Positions 32,302-42,900 of a DNA stretch of 44,670 nucleotides are shown piece after piece. The notes under the pieces were generated by a model, which was given only the letters and a program-made list of their open reading frames with translations, ran no database searches and was not told the DNA's origin. Within the stretch, counting starts at the first letter, position 1; each line of letters starts with the position of its first letter. Source of the DNA: Deinococcales bacterium (GTDB lineage Bacteria > Deinococcota > Deinococci > Deinococcales > JAAFIG01); the NCBI GenBank assembly GCA_013298595.1, contig JAAFIG010000026.1, positions 1 through 44,670 on the forward strand. Direction: 5' to 3'. The translations under genes were made by a program, and so were the position numbers.

Positions 32302-34968
32302 ATGCCTGTACTCTCAATTGGTGATCGTCGCTTAGGAGCGATTCTTTTACAACTCGGATACGTGTCCGACACAGATTTACAACGTGCCCTCGAGAAACAC
32401 TCGGAATTAGGTGGCAGACTTGCCGACATTCTGATTGATAATGGCATTGTTAATGAACGCCGCATTGCCAGAGCCATCGAGGATGAACTGGGTTATCCTT
32501 TGGTTAATTTGGTTTTGCTTGCACCAGAACCCGAAGTCACAGCCTTAATAGATGGCAACAGAGCACAAGAACTTGGTGCTTTTCCGTTTAAGCTCGAGAA
32601 TGGTAAGTTGCGGGTTGCTTTTGTAGACCCATTAAACACAATGGCAGTCGAAGCTATCGAAGATGCCACGGATTTAGTGGTAGACCCACACCAAGCCCTC
32701 AGAGATCAAATTAAATGGGCTATTGCCACATACTACCCAGAACTTGGACTCGAGATTCCTGATTTGGGCAAAATTTCCAGCCCAGAAGAAGAACGTCTTG
32801 GTAATCGCTTAGTTAAAAAAGGTTTAATTAACGAAGTCCAACTCGAGGAAGCACTTGCCCTCCAAGAACCCAATGGTGAACCACTTGGGCGAATTTTGGT
32901 GCGTTTAGGCTATTTACCAGAAACCGATTTATATCGTGTTCTTGCCGAACAAGCCAGTATTCAATTTGTGGATTCAGGGGCAAACTTGAGTATCCCCGAA
33001 GAAATTTCTGGTTTGTTATTGCGTTCCGATGCTGTACGTTACCAAGCTGTGCCAATTGCTGATGATGGCACTATGATTACCGTTGTTTGCCCAGATCCTA
33101 AACGCCAAGGTGAAATCCAAGCTTTGTTTCGTAAACAAGTACAAATTTCGATGATGGCTCCTGCTGAAGTGGATGCGCTGATAGACCGAATTTACGTTGG
33201 CAAAGGTCGCTTGGGCGAAGAACTTGTGCAACAAGGCAAAGTGAATCGTGAACAATTGGTCGAAGCCTTAAAGGTACAACGTAAAGAAGGTAAATCTAAA
33301 CCACTTGGTGAAGTGTTGGTCGAACTTGGTTATGTCAGTGGTGACGAAGTCGAACGTGCTTTAGCAAAACAAAAAACAGGTGGCGGTAGACTCGAGGACA
33401 CACTGGTTCAATCGGGGAAGCTCTCACCAGAAATGTTGGCAAAATCCTTAGCAGTTCAGCTGGGTTACGAGTTTGTTAATCCTGGTCAAGATGCACCTGA
33501 CCCTGGTGTGATTACCCTAATTCCCGAAAACCAAGCCCGCCGATACACATTATTCCCCTATAAAGTTCAAGGTAATTCTTTACAAGTTTTAATGAAAGAC
33601 CCGCGCAATGTTTTTGCCATAGATGACCTTAAACTCATGACTGGACGCGATATTATTCCAGTTGTTGCTATCGAAGGCGATATCCAAAAACTGATAGACC
33701 GAGCTTATGGCGGATCAGGTATTAGTGCTGACGAATTAAATAAAGAACTTGCAGCACTCGGTAATAGTTCGAGCAAAGCTGAAGAAGTTGACTCGAGTTT
33801 AGATGATAATGCTGTGGTGCGTACTGTAGACCATGTGATTCGTGAAGCAATCTTGGCTGAAGCATCTGATATTCACATTGAACCTACGCCCGAATTGGTT
33901 CGTGTTCGGTTTCGGGTTGACGGTTCATTAAGAGAAATCACAACTTTGCCTAAAGCCTCGGCAAATAGCATCGCAGCTCGTATCAAAATTATGGGTGGAT
34001 TAGATATTGCAGAGCGGCGGCTTCCTCAAGATGGTCGTGTGACTTTTAAATCTAAAAATATTAACTGCGATTTGCGTTTATCAACCTTGCCTGTGAAGTA
34101 TGGCGAAAAGATTGTTATGCGTATTTTGCAGAAAGCTACGAACATCCCCGAAATCGAAGATTTGGGTTTCTCTGATTATAATTTGCAACGCTATAAAGAT
34201 TTAATCGAAGAACCTTACGGTATTTTCTTAATCACAGGTCCAACTGGTTCAGGTAAGTCTTATACAACTTTTAGTAGTTTAAAACGCATCGCTCGACCCG
34301 ATGTCAATGTTTCAACAATTGAAGACCCTATCGAATACGAAATTCCTGGTCTCAATCAATCGCAGGTCAATAATGCCGCTGGTATGACTTTTGCTCGAGC
34401 GTTGCGTTCATTTTTGCGTCAAGATCCAGACATTATTATGGTTGGTGAGATTCGTGATAGTGAAACCGCTAAAATCGCAGTTGAAGCAGCACTGACAGGT
34501 CACTTGGTCGTAGGAACATTACACACCAATGACGCAGCAGGAGCGATCACTCGTCTCGAGGAAATGGGTGTTGAGCTTTTTAATATCTCTGCATCGTTAA
34601 TTGGTGTTTTAGCACAACGCTTGGTGCGTAAAGTTTGTAAAGATTGTAAGCAAGAATTACCAGCCGACCCTGAAGTTTTGCGCCGCTTAGGTTTGCATGA
34701 AGACCAAGTTTCTGGTCGTACCATTGTCAAAGGAATGGGTTGTGGTAAGTGTAATGATACAGGGTATAAAGGTCGTATGGCAGTGCATGAATTACTGGTG
34801 ATTGATGACCATGTTCGTAAAGCCATTATTGAGCACAAAACATCCACCGAAGTTCGCCAAATTGCTCGAGAAAAAGCTGGTTTGCGTACCCTGATGGAAG
34901 ATGGTCTTGAGAAGGCGTTGCAGGGTAAAACGACCCTCGAAGAAATTGCCAGCGCTATTTCCGAGTAG
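32302..34968 (+). CDS. pilF: type IV pilus assembly/DNA-uptake ATPase PilF (PilB family)
   Basis: An 888-residue secretion ATPase of the GspE/PilB family that powers pilus extension and, in Thermus, DNA uptake. Three consecutive MshEN/GSPII domains occupy about residues 1-145, 160-290 and 300-440 (repeats such as LGAILLQLGYVSDTDLQRAL, LGRILVRLGYLPETDLYRVL, LGEVLVELGYVSGDEVERAL); these bind c-di-GMP in relatives. The catalytic core has Walker A GPTGSGKS (about 646), Walker B IIMVGEIRD (about 711) and a tetracysteine zinc site (CKDCKQ about 778, CGKCND about 813). This triple layout and length match PilF of Thermus (889). ATG follows GAAGGGGGA. It is monocistronic, with a terminator at 34985. 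Confidence 0.95.
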   Translation: MPVLSIGDRRLGAILLQLGYVSDTDLQRALEKHSELGGRLADILIDNGIVNERRIARAIEDELGYPLVNLVLLAPEPEVTALIDGNRAQELGAFPFKLENGKLRVAFVDPLNTMAVEAIEDATDLVVDPHQALRDQIKWAIATYYPELGLEIPDLGKISSPEEERLGNRLVKKGLINEVQLEEALALQEPNGEPLGRILVRLGYLPETDLYRVLAEQASIQFVDSGANLSIPEEISGLLLRSDAVRYQAVPIADDGTMITVVCPDPKRQGEIQALFRKQVQISMMAPAEVDALIDRIYVGKGRLGEELVQQGKVNREQLVEALKVQRKEGKSKPLGEVLVELGYVSGDEVERALAKQKTGGGRLEDTLVQSGKLSPEMLAKSLAVQLGYEFVNPGQDAPDPGVITLIPENQARRYTLFPYKVQGNSLQVLMKDPRNVFAIDDLKLMTGRDIIPVVAIEGDIQKLIDRAYGGSGISADELNKELAALGNSSSKAEEVDSSLDDNAVVRTVDHVIREAILAEASDIHIEPTPELVRVRFRVDGSLREITTLPKASANSIAARIKIMGGLDIAERRLPQDGRVTFKSKNINCDLRLSTLPVKYGEKIVMRILQKATNIPEIEDLGFSDYNLQRYKDLIEEPYGIFLITGPTGSGKSYTTFSSLKRIARPDVNVSTIEDPIEYEIPGLNQSQVNNAAGMTFARALRSFLRQDPDIIMVGEIRDSETAKIAVEAALTGHLVVGTLHTNDAAGAITRLEEMGVELFNISASLIGVLAQRLVRKVCKDCKQELPADPEVLRRLGLHEDQVSGRTIVKGMGCGKCNDTGYKGRMAVHELLVIDDHVRKAIIEHKTSTEVRQIAREKAGLRTLMEDGLEKALQGKTTLEEIASAISE

Positions 34969-34984
34969 AATTATATTTTTGTGT

Positions 34985-35016
34985 AATCGCCGAAATTGCT
35001 TCGGCGATTTTATTTT
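34985..35016 (+). terminator. intrinsic terminator of pilF
   Basis: AATCGCCGAA (34985-34994) pairs with TTCGGCGATT (35000-35009) around ATTGC, followed by TTATTTT. It lies 17 nt past the pilF stop and immediately before the CRP-like element of the next gene. Confidence 0.85.
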
Positions 35017-35040
35017 AAATATGTGTATTCTGGAATATAA

Positions 35041-35080
35041 AATTCACAAAATAGCAATAATCGTGATTTATTTCACATGA
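35041..35080 (+). promoter_or_regulatory. conserved 40-bp element with CRP-like operator, copy 2
   Basis: Matches 9971-10010 at 33 of 40 positions by hand alignment, including AATTCACAAA, AATAATCGTGA and TTTCACATGA. The core is GTGA (35063-35066)-N6-TCAC (35073-35076). Its centre is about 44 bp upstream of the leaderless start of the M20 peptidase, 20 bp (about two helical turns) closer than in copy 1. Confidence 0.6.
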
Positions 35081-35100
35081 TTCAAGCTCCTGTAACTTGG

Positions 35101-35116
35101 TATGCTGACCATCATG
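35101..35116 (+). promoter_or_regulatory. -10 box and leaderless start of the M20 peptidase gene
   Basis: TATGCT (35101-35106), 7 nt, then ATG (35114). The in-frame ATG at 35102 lies inside the -10 box itself and so cannot be the start of this transcript. Confidence 0.6.
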
Positions 35117-36460
35117 AACTTTGAAAAAGCGAAACAAGAATTGCTCGAGTGGCTTGCCATTCCCAGCATCAGTACACTCTCCGAACGTAACACAGATACT
35201 CGCCTTGCTGCCGAATACCTGCATCAAAAACTTACTAGCCTCGGTTTTAGCTCAAGTATTCTCGAGACCGCTGGTCATCCTGTTGTTTTTGCTGAACATA
35301 GCAAAGCAGGGGAGAGCACCCCAACTGTTCTACTGTACGGGCATTATGATGTCCAACCCACCGACCCTGATGACGAATGGATAACACAACCATTTTCCCC
35401 TGCTATCCGAGATGCTGCCATTTATGCTCGCGGCAGTACCGATGATAAAGGACAAGTCTGGGCACATGTGGCGGCACTCGAGCATCACTTAATAACCAAT
35501 GGCACATTACCTGTCAATGTAAAAATCCTGATCGAAGGCGAAGAAGAAATAGGCAGCCCAAACCTGAAACCTTTTGTGCTCGAGCAAGCTAAAAAACTTG
35601 CCTGTGATGTGGTCGTTATTTCTGATGGTAGTATGTTTGCTCCTAGTGTACCAACCCTCACCACAGGTTTACGTGGACTGTGCTATCTCGAGGTACTTGT
35701 TCAAGGGGCAAAACAAGATTTACATAGTGGTGGATATGGCGGCGCAGTTGCTAACCCAATCCAAGCCCTTGCCCAAATCATTCAAAGCCTGCGAAATGGC
35801 AATGGCGAAATTTTGATTCCAGGTATTTACAAAGATGTACGTGCTGTTTCGGCAGTCGAACTTGAAGGTTGGAAGAACTTACCATTTACCGAAACAGCCC
35901 TGATGCAATCAGTTGGTGTCACAGCCCTGCCTGGTGAACCTGGTTATAGTGTCCTCGAGCGGCTCTGGGCACGCCCAACACTCGAGATTAATGGCATCTG
36001 GGGAGGGTTCCAAGGCGAAGGACAAAAAACCGTGTTACCTGCCAAAGCAGGAGCAAAAATTAGTTTACGTCTCGTGCCAGACCAACAACCAGACGAAATC
36101 TTTACCCTCGTTAAAAACCATATCGAAAGCCTCGAGTTACCAGGCGTAACTGTACAAGTCAAAAAACTACACACAGGTAACCCTGCCCTTGTTGATGCCA
36201 CCAGCCCAGCTGCTCAAGCTGCCATAGCAGCCTTAGCTCGAGCTTACCCAAATACCAAACCATCTTTTGTACGTGGTGGAGGTACGATTCCAGTGGTATC
36301 AGTTTTTAGCGAAGTGCTCAATGCACCAGTGTTACTTGTGGATTATGGTTTACCAGACGACGGAGCACATGGACCAAACGAACGCTTTACCCTCGAGTGT
36401 TTTGAAAAAGGTATTGAAACCAGTATTTACTTGTACGAGGAATTAGCTAAACTGAAATAG
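35114..36460 (+). CDS. M20 family metallopeptidase (dipeptidase)
   Basis: A 448-residue di-zinc peptidase of the M20 family, related to carnosinase-type dipeptidases and succinyl-diaminopimelate desuccinylase. Metal ligands are visible: His and Asp in YGHYDVQPTDPDDEW, Asp in ARGSTDDKGQVWAH, the catalytic Glu pair in EGEEEIGSPNL, Asp in VVISDGSMF, and a C-terminal His in DDGAHGPNERF. The lid domain lies between. It probably releases amino acids from small peptides in the cytoplasm. The start at 35114 is chosen from the -10 box. A CRP-like element upstream suggests control by carbon or energy status. A hairpin with a T-run follows at 36499. Confidence 0.93.
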   Translation: MNFEKAKQELLEWLAIPSISTLSERNTDTRLAAEYLHQKLTSLGFSSSILETAGHPVVFAEHSKAGESTPTVLLYGHYDVQPTDPDDEWITQPFSPAIRDAAIYARGSTDDKGQVWAHVAALEHHLITNGTLPVNVKILIEGEEEIGSPNLKPFVLEQAKKLACDVVVISDGSMFAPSVPTLTTGLRGLCYLEVLVQGAKQDLHSGGYGGAVANPIQALAQIIQSLRNGNGEILIPGIYKDVRAVSAVELEGWKNLPFTETALMQSVGVTALPGEPGYSVLERLWARPTLEINGIWGGFQGEGQKTVLPAKAGAKISLRLVPDQQPDEIFTLVKNHIESLELPGVTVQVKKLHTGNPALVDATSPAAQAAIAALARAYPNTKPSFVRGGGTIPVVSVFSEVLNAPVLLVDYGLPDDGAHGPNERFTLECFEKGIETSIYLYEELAKLK

Positions 36461-36498
36461 TAGATTTTAGTTGATTGATCTCGAGTTTGACACGTTAC

Positions 36499-36532
36499 AA
36501 AGAACCAGCTTTTTAAATAGGTTGGTTCTTTT
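36499..36532 (+). terminator. terminator after the M20 peptidase gene
   Basis: AAAGAACCA (36499-36507) pairs with TGGTTCTTT (36523-36531), followed by TT then GCTT. 15-nt loop. Confidence 0.6.
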
Positions 36533-36663
36533 GCTTATTAGTGCAGTGTTGGGTAAGCGTTTTTCAAAAGCCATTCGTAAACCAACGCCTTCATGTAATA
36601 AGCCTGTCAGTAGAGTAAATTGCCAAAATCGGCTTAGTAACTTATATTACATTTCACAATCCT

Positions 36664-36692
36664 TGTATTAGGGTTGTCACAACCCTAATACA
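36664..36692. repeat. 29-bp near-perfect palindrome
   Basis: TGTATTAGGGTTGT (36664-36677), C, ACAACCCTAATACA (36679-36692): 14-bp arms with a single central base. No T-run follows, so it is more like an operator or a mobile palindrome than a terminator. It sits between the two halves of the 37-bp direct repeat. Confidence 0.6.
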
Positions 36693-36859
36693 TAGCCTTA
36701 GCGCAGAGTAAATTTTGAAAATCGGGTTAGTGTTTCACAAATATCTCGAGATTCCATCTCTAGACCCAATAAAGCATTTGGGTCACGCAAAGGTCTAAGG
36801 TCACCATCTTCCACTGATGGGTCCATACTGAACTCGTACCGACCCAAGAGATTAATAGC

Positions 36860-36903
36860 AAATAATGGATAGACTTTGCTGAAACAGAGTCTATCCATTA
36901 TTT
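36860..36903 (-). terminator. terminator of the giant gene
   Basis: Perfect 16-bp arms (36860-36875 and 36888-36903; core AATAATGGATAGACT) around a 12-nt loop, 11 nt past the stop of the minus-strand giant gene. It is A+T-rich at the stem base, so it can act on either strand. Confidence 0.75.
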
Positions 36904-36914
36904 ACTACATCTCG

Positions 36915-39900
36915 CTAATTATGCCCTGAGTTTTGCATATCACCAAAAGCTTTAGCCCACGGTGCCGTTGAGAGGATGCTAGTTAGCCCCGTGTTAATTG
37001 CAAGAAGTTTACCTTGGATACCGACAAGCAGTAAGCCTTGTGTCGTCAAGTTTGAACCACTAACCCTGCCATATTGTAGGTAATTGTATTGCCAAATCGG
37101 CTGTAAGTTCTGATCTAAAGCAGTGACATTGCCATCGCGTGGCACCAATAACGTAGAACCTGTTCCATAAATCATATTTCCAGTCACACTGTTTGTTTCT
37201 GGCAGGGTAGCTTCTCGTAGCAAAGTGCCACTTGCAGACACTGTAGTAATCATCGGTGGTTCTCCACTGCCATAGCCATAGCCTAAATAGCCTTGACGAC
37301 TAACCCAAGTGATATTTTCTTGACCGTCTATCAGTGGTGTAAAAGTTGTCGAAGATGTTGGATAAGTCCACTTCGTTTGACCATCGGCTAGATCCACAGC
37401 GACAAGTCCGCTGTTTTGCACATATGCGGTTGTGCTCGAAAGCGCTATTTCACTGGCACAATTTTGACTGGATTGCCAGGCTTGGCTACCGTCATCATTA
37501 AGCATCGTCAGCGTGTTACGACAGTATAGAATTTTGTTGCTTGCTGTGATGACGGGTGAAATATTCCCAGCGTAGTAATTATAATCTGCTGGTTGAGTCC
37601 ATTGCAGTTGCCCGATGGCTGAGTACTTTCTGATTTGGTGATCTGTTAAGGTGATGATTGCTCCACTTGGCATCATTGCTAGTTGCGCCACACCATCGTT
37701 GCCTAGCGATTCAACCCATAGCTGAGACCCCTGGTTATCAAAGGCATACAGATTTTGACTATCAGAGACATAGATGGTTCCACTTGGACTAATAATCGGC
37801 GTAGATACTACATTTTGCAGTGTTTTTCTCCAACGTTCCTGACCTGTGGCGGTTAGCGATACCAATAGCCCACTGTCATTACCAACATATATCTCGCCAC
37901 TTGGAGCGATAGCTGCTGTTTTTAACTCGGCACCTGAATTAGTATTAAATGCCCAACGTCCAGTACCAGTTGATGTTTGATCTACTTGAAAATTCTCCGT
38001 TCGTTCAGTGAGCTGCCCTGCTGGTGGACTAACGATGATGACACGTTTTTGTGTATTGATTTGATCATGGACTTGGATTTCAATCTCAACGGTTGCGTAG
38101 TTGACATCAAGCAAAAATGAATAAACACCATTAACGTCAGTGGTGGTATTTGAATTTACAACATTGTTACTCCTCAAACTTACTACTGCGCCTGAAATCG
38201 GGTTCGGCGATGCGGCTGCATCCGTGATGATTCCTTGAAGACGTAATTGAGCTCGTGATACTGAAAGATTACTGGTCAGCGTCGTCACTGAATTCGCAGC
38301 ATCGGTCGGTACACTTACATTCTGACTGCCTGTTCCCGAGGAACTTTGCACCACTCTAGCTTGCAGGTCGAAGGCTGCAAAATTGTCCGTGGGTGCAGCA
38401 CAAGTGTAGTTACCATCATAATCGGTGGTTGTGTTACAAAATGGATCTCCGTTGGTGAACTGGATAACAACGTGCGCGTCACTTACGGGGGTGTTGTTAG
38501 GAGATGTTTGAACAACCCCTTGGATTTGTACCAATCGTCTGACAATCGCATCTGGTGTGCTTCTTGATGAATTGAATTGGTCTTTATTGACACTTGCCCA
38601 ACTGGTGTTAGCCAGAGTTGCTGTCGGAATGTTCACTGCATAAAGTTGGTTTTGGTCACGCATTACGAACAGATTGCCATTGACCATACCATTACCCTTT
38701 TTGGCGAACTCCCAAAGCGTGGTATTTGCCAGAGATGTGGCTTTGGTGCTATTGGAGATGTTGCCATAAACATTCCCATTGTTGTCAACCAAATACCCAT
38801 CCAAGGTAATTTGCTGCACAGTATTTCCTAAGTTATCAAAAACCGTTCCATTATCTAATCCTACGTTAGCAACCATGACTTTTTCACCTGGTAAGATGAT
38901 GATGTGGTAATTACTTGAATCGAACAAGTCCTTTTCCCAACGTAGTTTTCCACTAGATGTGATGGCTAGTAACTTCTTTGATGGTGGTCCCGAGTATAGT
39001 TGTTGTGTGCCAGCCACATACAAAGTACCATCCGTCGCAATGGCAGCTCCAGTTAAAGCTAGATTCACTGGATATTGCCATCTTGGAGTACCATTCTTGT
39101 TAAAGGCTTGGATCTTTGCATTGGCATAATACGCATCATCTTCCGATACGAAGTAAATAGTTTCATCTGGAGCAACCAAAAGCTTGCCGCTTCGATATGA
39201 CGACGCAAACTCAACTTTTGAGCGCCACAATTCAACACCATCAGCGCCAACCGCAACAACTTGATTGGTGTTTTTTACTGCAACGTACACAACTGAATTC
39301 GACCCTAAGGCAAGTTCGGTGCCTGTATCACTATTCAAAGTATATGACCATAACTCTGTCCCTGCTGCATTAAACGCGTACAATTTCGAGGCATTTTGAT
39401 TGTATTGTCGCCATGCTAGTACAAGGATGACACCGTCTTGACGAATAACGGGTGTGCCTAATGTGTAGTAGTTATTGCCATAACAGCCTGCACAAATCTC
39501 ATTCTTCCACTTCAGTGACCCATCACGATTAATCGCATGAATAAAATTCTTCTCAGTAGCGTATACAGTGCGATCAGCACCCACAGCAAGACGCGACGCG
39601 CTGTAGTCAAGATCGTAATTCCAGCTTGAAACACCAATCACGGCATTGTCAAATGTGATGTTCTCGATAACTTCTGTTGTTACGCCTGCTAGTAAAGTTG
39701 CTTGTACATTACGCGATACTGTGTTCCCAGTGATGTTAGCTTCAACTGTAACTTCTAATGGATCAGTGACTTCAGACACCATGTTTAACGTGATGGCGTA
39801 TTGACCTGTTGAATCAGTGGTGATATCAAAACGGTAATTGTAACCAAGAGGTTGCCCGTTGGCATCTAATGCTTGGACGGGTCTCGGTGACATGATGGAA

Positions 39901-42900
39901 AGTTTGGCGTTTGGGTATGGTTGGCTGTTTGGTTTTAAGATTTGACCTCGGATCTTTAATGCTGTTTGTTGCAGCGTCACTACCGCGTTAATCTGGTTCA
40001 GTTGGTTTTGATTAATGGCTTGTTGGATACCGACATTTCCAACACCACCTGTGTCGGAGTTTAAAACTTTAACCCTGAAATCCGTAGCGTTGACATCAAC
40101 TGGCAGTGAAATCCAAGCGTTAAATTGTCCACCTACGTTGGCGGTTACAACATGGGCGTAGGTAGCATCGAGTGAGCTCCATTGCCTTGCTATCGCACTG
40201 CCATCCTCGGCTGAAACGATGGCATTTGCTGGAATTCCCAGTAATCGGACATTGAGATTACCTACTGGATTTTGTGCTGAGTCAACGATTTGCCCTGTCA
40301 GTTTTACGGTTGAAACATTTATTGGAATGTCATTGACGATCGATGTTGTCGTGTCGACTGGTGCAGCTGCGACCGTATCGGATAAACTCGTCACCCCATA
40401 ATCACTTACCACTTCGATATTCGCTGTGAATGAGCCTAAGGTATCACTTGGACCAGCACAACGGTATACACCTGTACTTGAAGTATTGGCGCTGCATAAG
40501 ATAACACCATTTGCCCGAACAGTCACAGTTGCATTTGCAATTTTCATACTTGGGATAAACGCGTGGTTGATGACACCTTTGAATTCAGCATATCTTTTTT
40601 GGGTTCCATCAGATGGTAGTCGTCTAGTGGCGGCTAAATCACTTGACTGATGACCCCAAGCTGCATTTGGCTGAAGCGTGGTTGAGTTTCCATTGATCCA
40701 CAATAGCTTGGTGCCTTGGCTTAGCAATACAGACTTACCAGTAACTGGGATTGCTGATGTTGGCATACCACTTCCAGTGTAAGTCCATTTGATTTGTTGG
40801 TCACTACTAACTGCCACCACACCAGTATTTGTTAAAGCGTAAACCGTGGCATCATTAGCAATGGTTGGCATCTTTATTTGCAAATCAGGGACTGTTACTT
40901 GTGCTTGGATACTTCCATTTTGATCGGCAATTTTTAATTTGCCATTTTGACTAAAGTAAACAAGTCCAGTTTGGTCAATAGCGGCAGATGATGTCTTCAT
41001 CCCAGGATCCATTTGGTAGGTACCCCAGCGGAATTGCCCATCATAGTCTAGTGCCATCATCGTTGCATTTCCATCGTTATTAACTATAAAAATCCTTGAA
41101 TCACTAAGTGAAATAACAGGTAGATACAAGTAACTGTTAATACTCTTTTTCCAACGTCGTATACCATTGGGGTTCAGTGCAACGACTTCAAGAAAGTTCA
41201 CCGAAAGGATGGTTCCATCTTTTGTGATCGCCACTGAGTTGGCACTACCAGCCACGTCTGAAACCCAGACCAATGATCCATCAGGTTTAAGCGAAGCGAT
41301 ATTGCCATTGGTGGCTTGGGTAAATATGGTTTGATCTGCTCCAATCGCAACGACTTGGCTATGCCCTGAAGCAACCCAGTCTTCGCTGCCGTCGGCTCGC
41401 AACTTAATGGCTCTATAACCATCGCTAAACACCACAGATTGATCTGGCAATAAACGAATTTGTGAACTTGGTATACGTATGGTGTAGCGCCACAACTCAC
41501 CTCCATCAGGTCTTAATGCGCGTACCCCTTGAGTTGTTGCCACATAGATATTGTTGTTGCCACCAATTACTGGTGTGCCTATTTGGGCTGCTCCCAAGTC
41601 AACAGTGCGAGCGACTGCGCCGATCACTCGATCATCCAAGACAAACTTTTGATTCACAGTGTTTAGGACGTGCGGTGTTAAATTTTGGTTGATGACTTTA
41701 TTCACAGTGTTTGCATTAAATGTCGCAGATAATTGTAGTTGTGTCTGACTGGTTCCATCAGCAAACGCTAAGTAAAATCCGTAAGAGCCATTGTTGTTTG
41801 TCAGGGTTGATTGGGTCGGTGTTGGTAGCATGATTTGTACCGTTGCATTAGCAATCGGTTGGGCGGGTTGTTGTATGTCCTCAACAACACCTTCCACTTT
41901 CAGGGTGGTAATCGGTAACTCGAGTGGTTTAGTTTGTTCGATTGTTAATGTGCCAACAGGTACAACGCCTGTCAACTGAGCACTTGTTAATGTGCCAACG
42001 ATGTCGTATTGAACATTGGTTAGGTCAGATTCAAGTAAAGAGTTGCATTCGTACATACCTGTGCTGTCGGATTGGGTTCGACATAACAGTTTTCCATCGG
42101 CTTTTTTCACACTTACCGTATAACCAGCCAATGTTGAATTGGCGATGTACTGATTGCTGACCAGTCCTCTGAATTTGACCGTACGCGGTAAGTTGTCAGC
42201 AGTGTAGCTAAGCAGTGTATTGACGCCAGCATTATTTGCCCCTTGTCGCGCCCAGCTATTGTCTAGACCTCGAGAGTCTGTGTAGTGCGCTAAAAGCTGT
42301 GTTAGTGTGGTTGAGAATACAGTCCCATCGCTTGCAATGATTGGTGCAATAGCGAGATTCTGATTGCTAATCAGGGTGTTCCAGCGAATGCTGCTATCTG
42401 GATTCAGAGTTAGGAGTGCGTTTGTCGTTATTGCATGCACAATGCCATCACTACCAATTGCTAAGGATCCAACTTCAGTGCCTATGTCTTTGCGCCAACG
42501 CAACTGCCCATTTTGATTCAGCGCAACAATACTGTTGGCTTCACTAAAGTAGATGATGCCATCTTTATCAGCGACCAGATACTGGATATTTGCGGCATTG
42601 GCATTAAAAGTCCAAACTTGGCTAGTACCTTGTAAGGCACGAATGGTTGAACCTGTACTGGCGATGACTTGTGAGTTATTGACGATGAGTCTTTGTACTG
42701 GAGGCGTGGCAAGACTTGAAACCAACGCTCCGGTAGGACTGATTGTCATCACGCCTAGGTCAGTACCAATCACTGCATTGCCATCAGCAAGTGTAATTGG
42801 CGAAGTAGTAAATGATCCAGTCGGCAATTGGTAACGCCATACTTCATTGGCATTGGCATCCACTTTGATGGTGTAAGAATTACTGTAACTGATAACAAAG

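Larger units (their letters stand above)
36461..36914. other. gene-poor stretch with repeats and decayed coding traces
   Basis: Between the M20 gene and the giant gene there is no intact gene I can support. It holds a terminator (36499-36532), an imperfect direct repeat (36601-36637 and 36694-36730, sharing agagtaaatt and aaatcgg), a 29-bp palindrome (36664-36692) and the giant gene's terminator (36860-36903). On the minus strand a frame without a start codon (about 36637 to 36470) reads FWQFTLLTGLLHEGVG then LRMAFEKRLPNTALISKRTN and looks like a protein C-terminus; a 66-codon frame at 36698-36898 ends with a similar tail (LTRFSKFTLR). These may be remnants of one or two lost genes. Confidence 0.4.

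Noticed and set aside
36698-36898. 66-codon minus-strand frame as a real gene
   Set aside because: No ribosome-binding site, it runs into the giant gene's terminator stem, and I recognise no family; kept only as a possible remnant.
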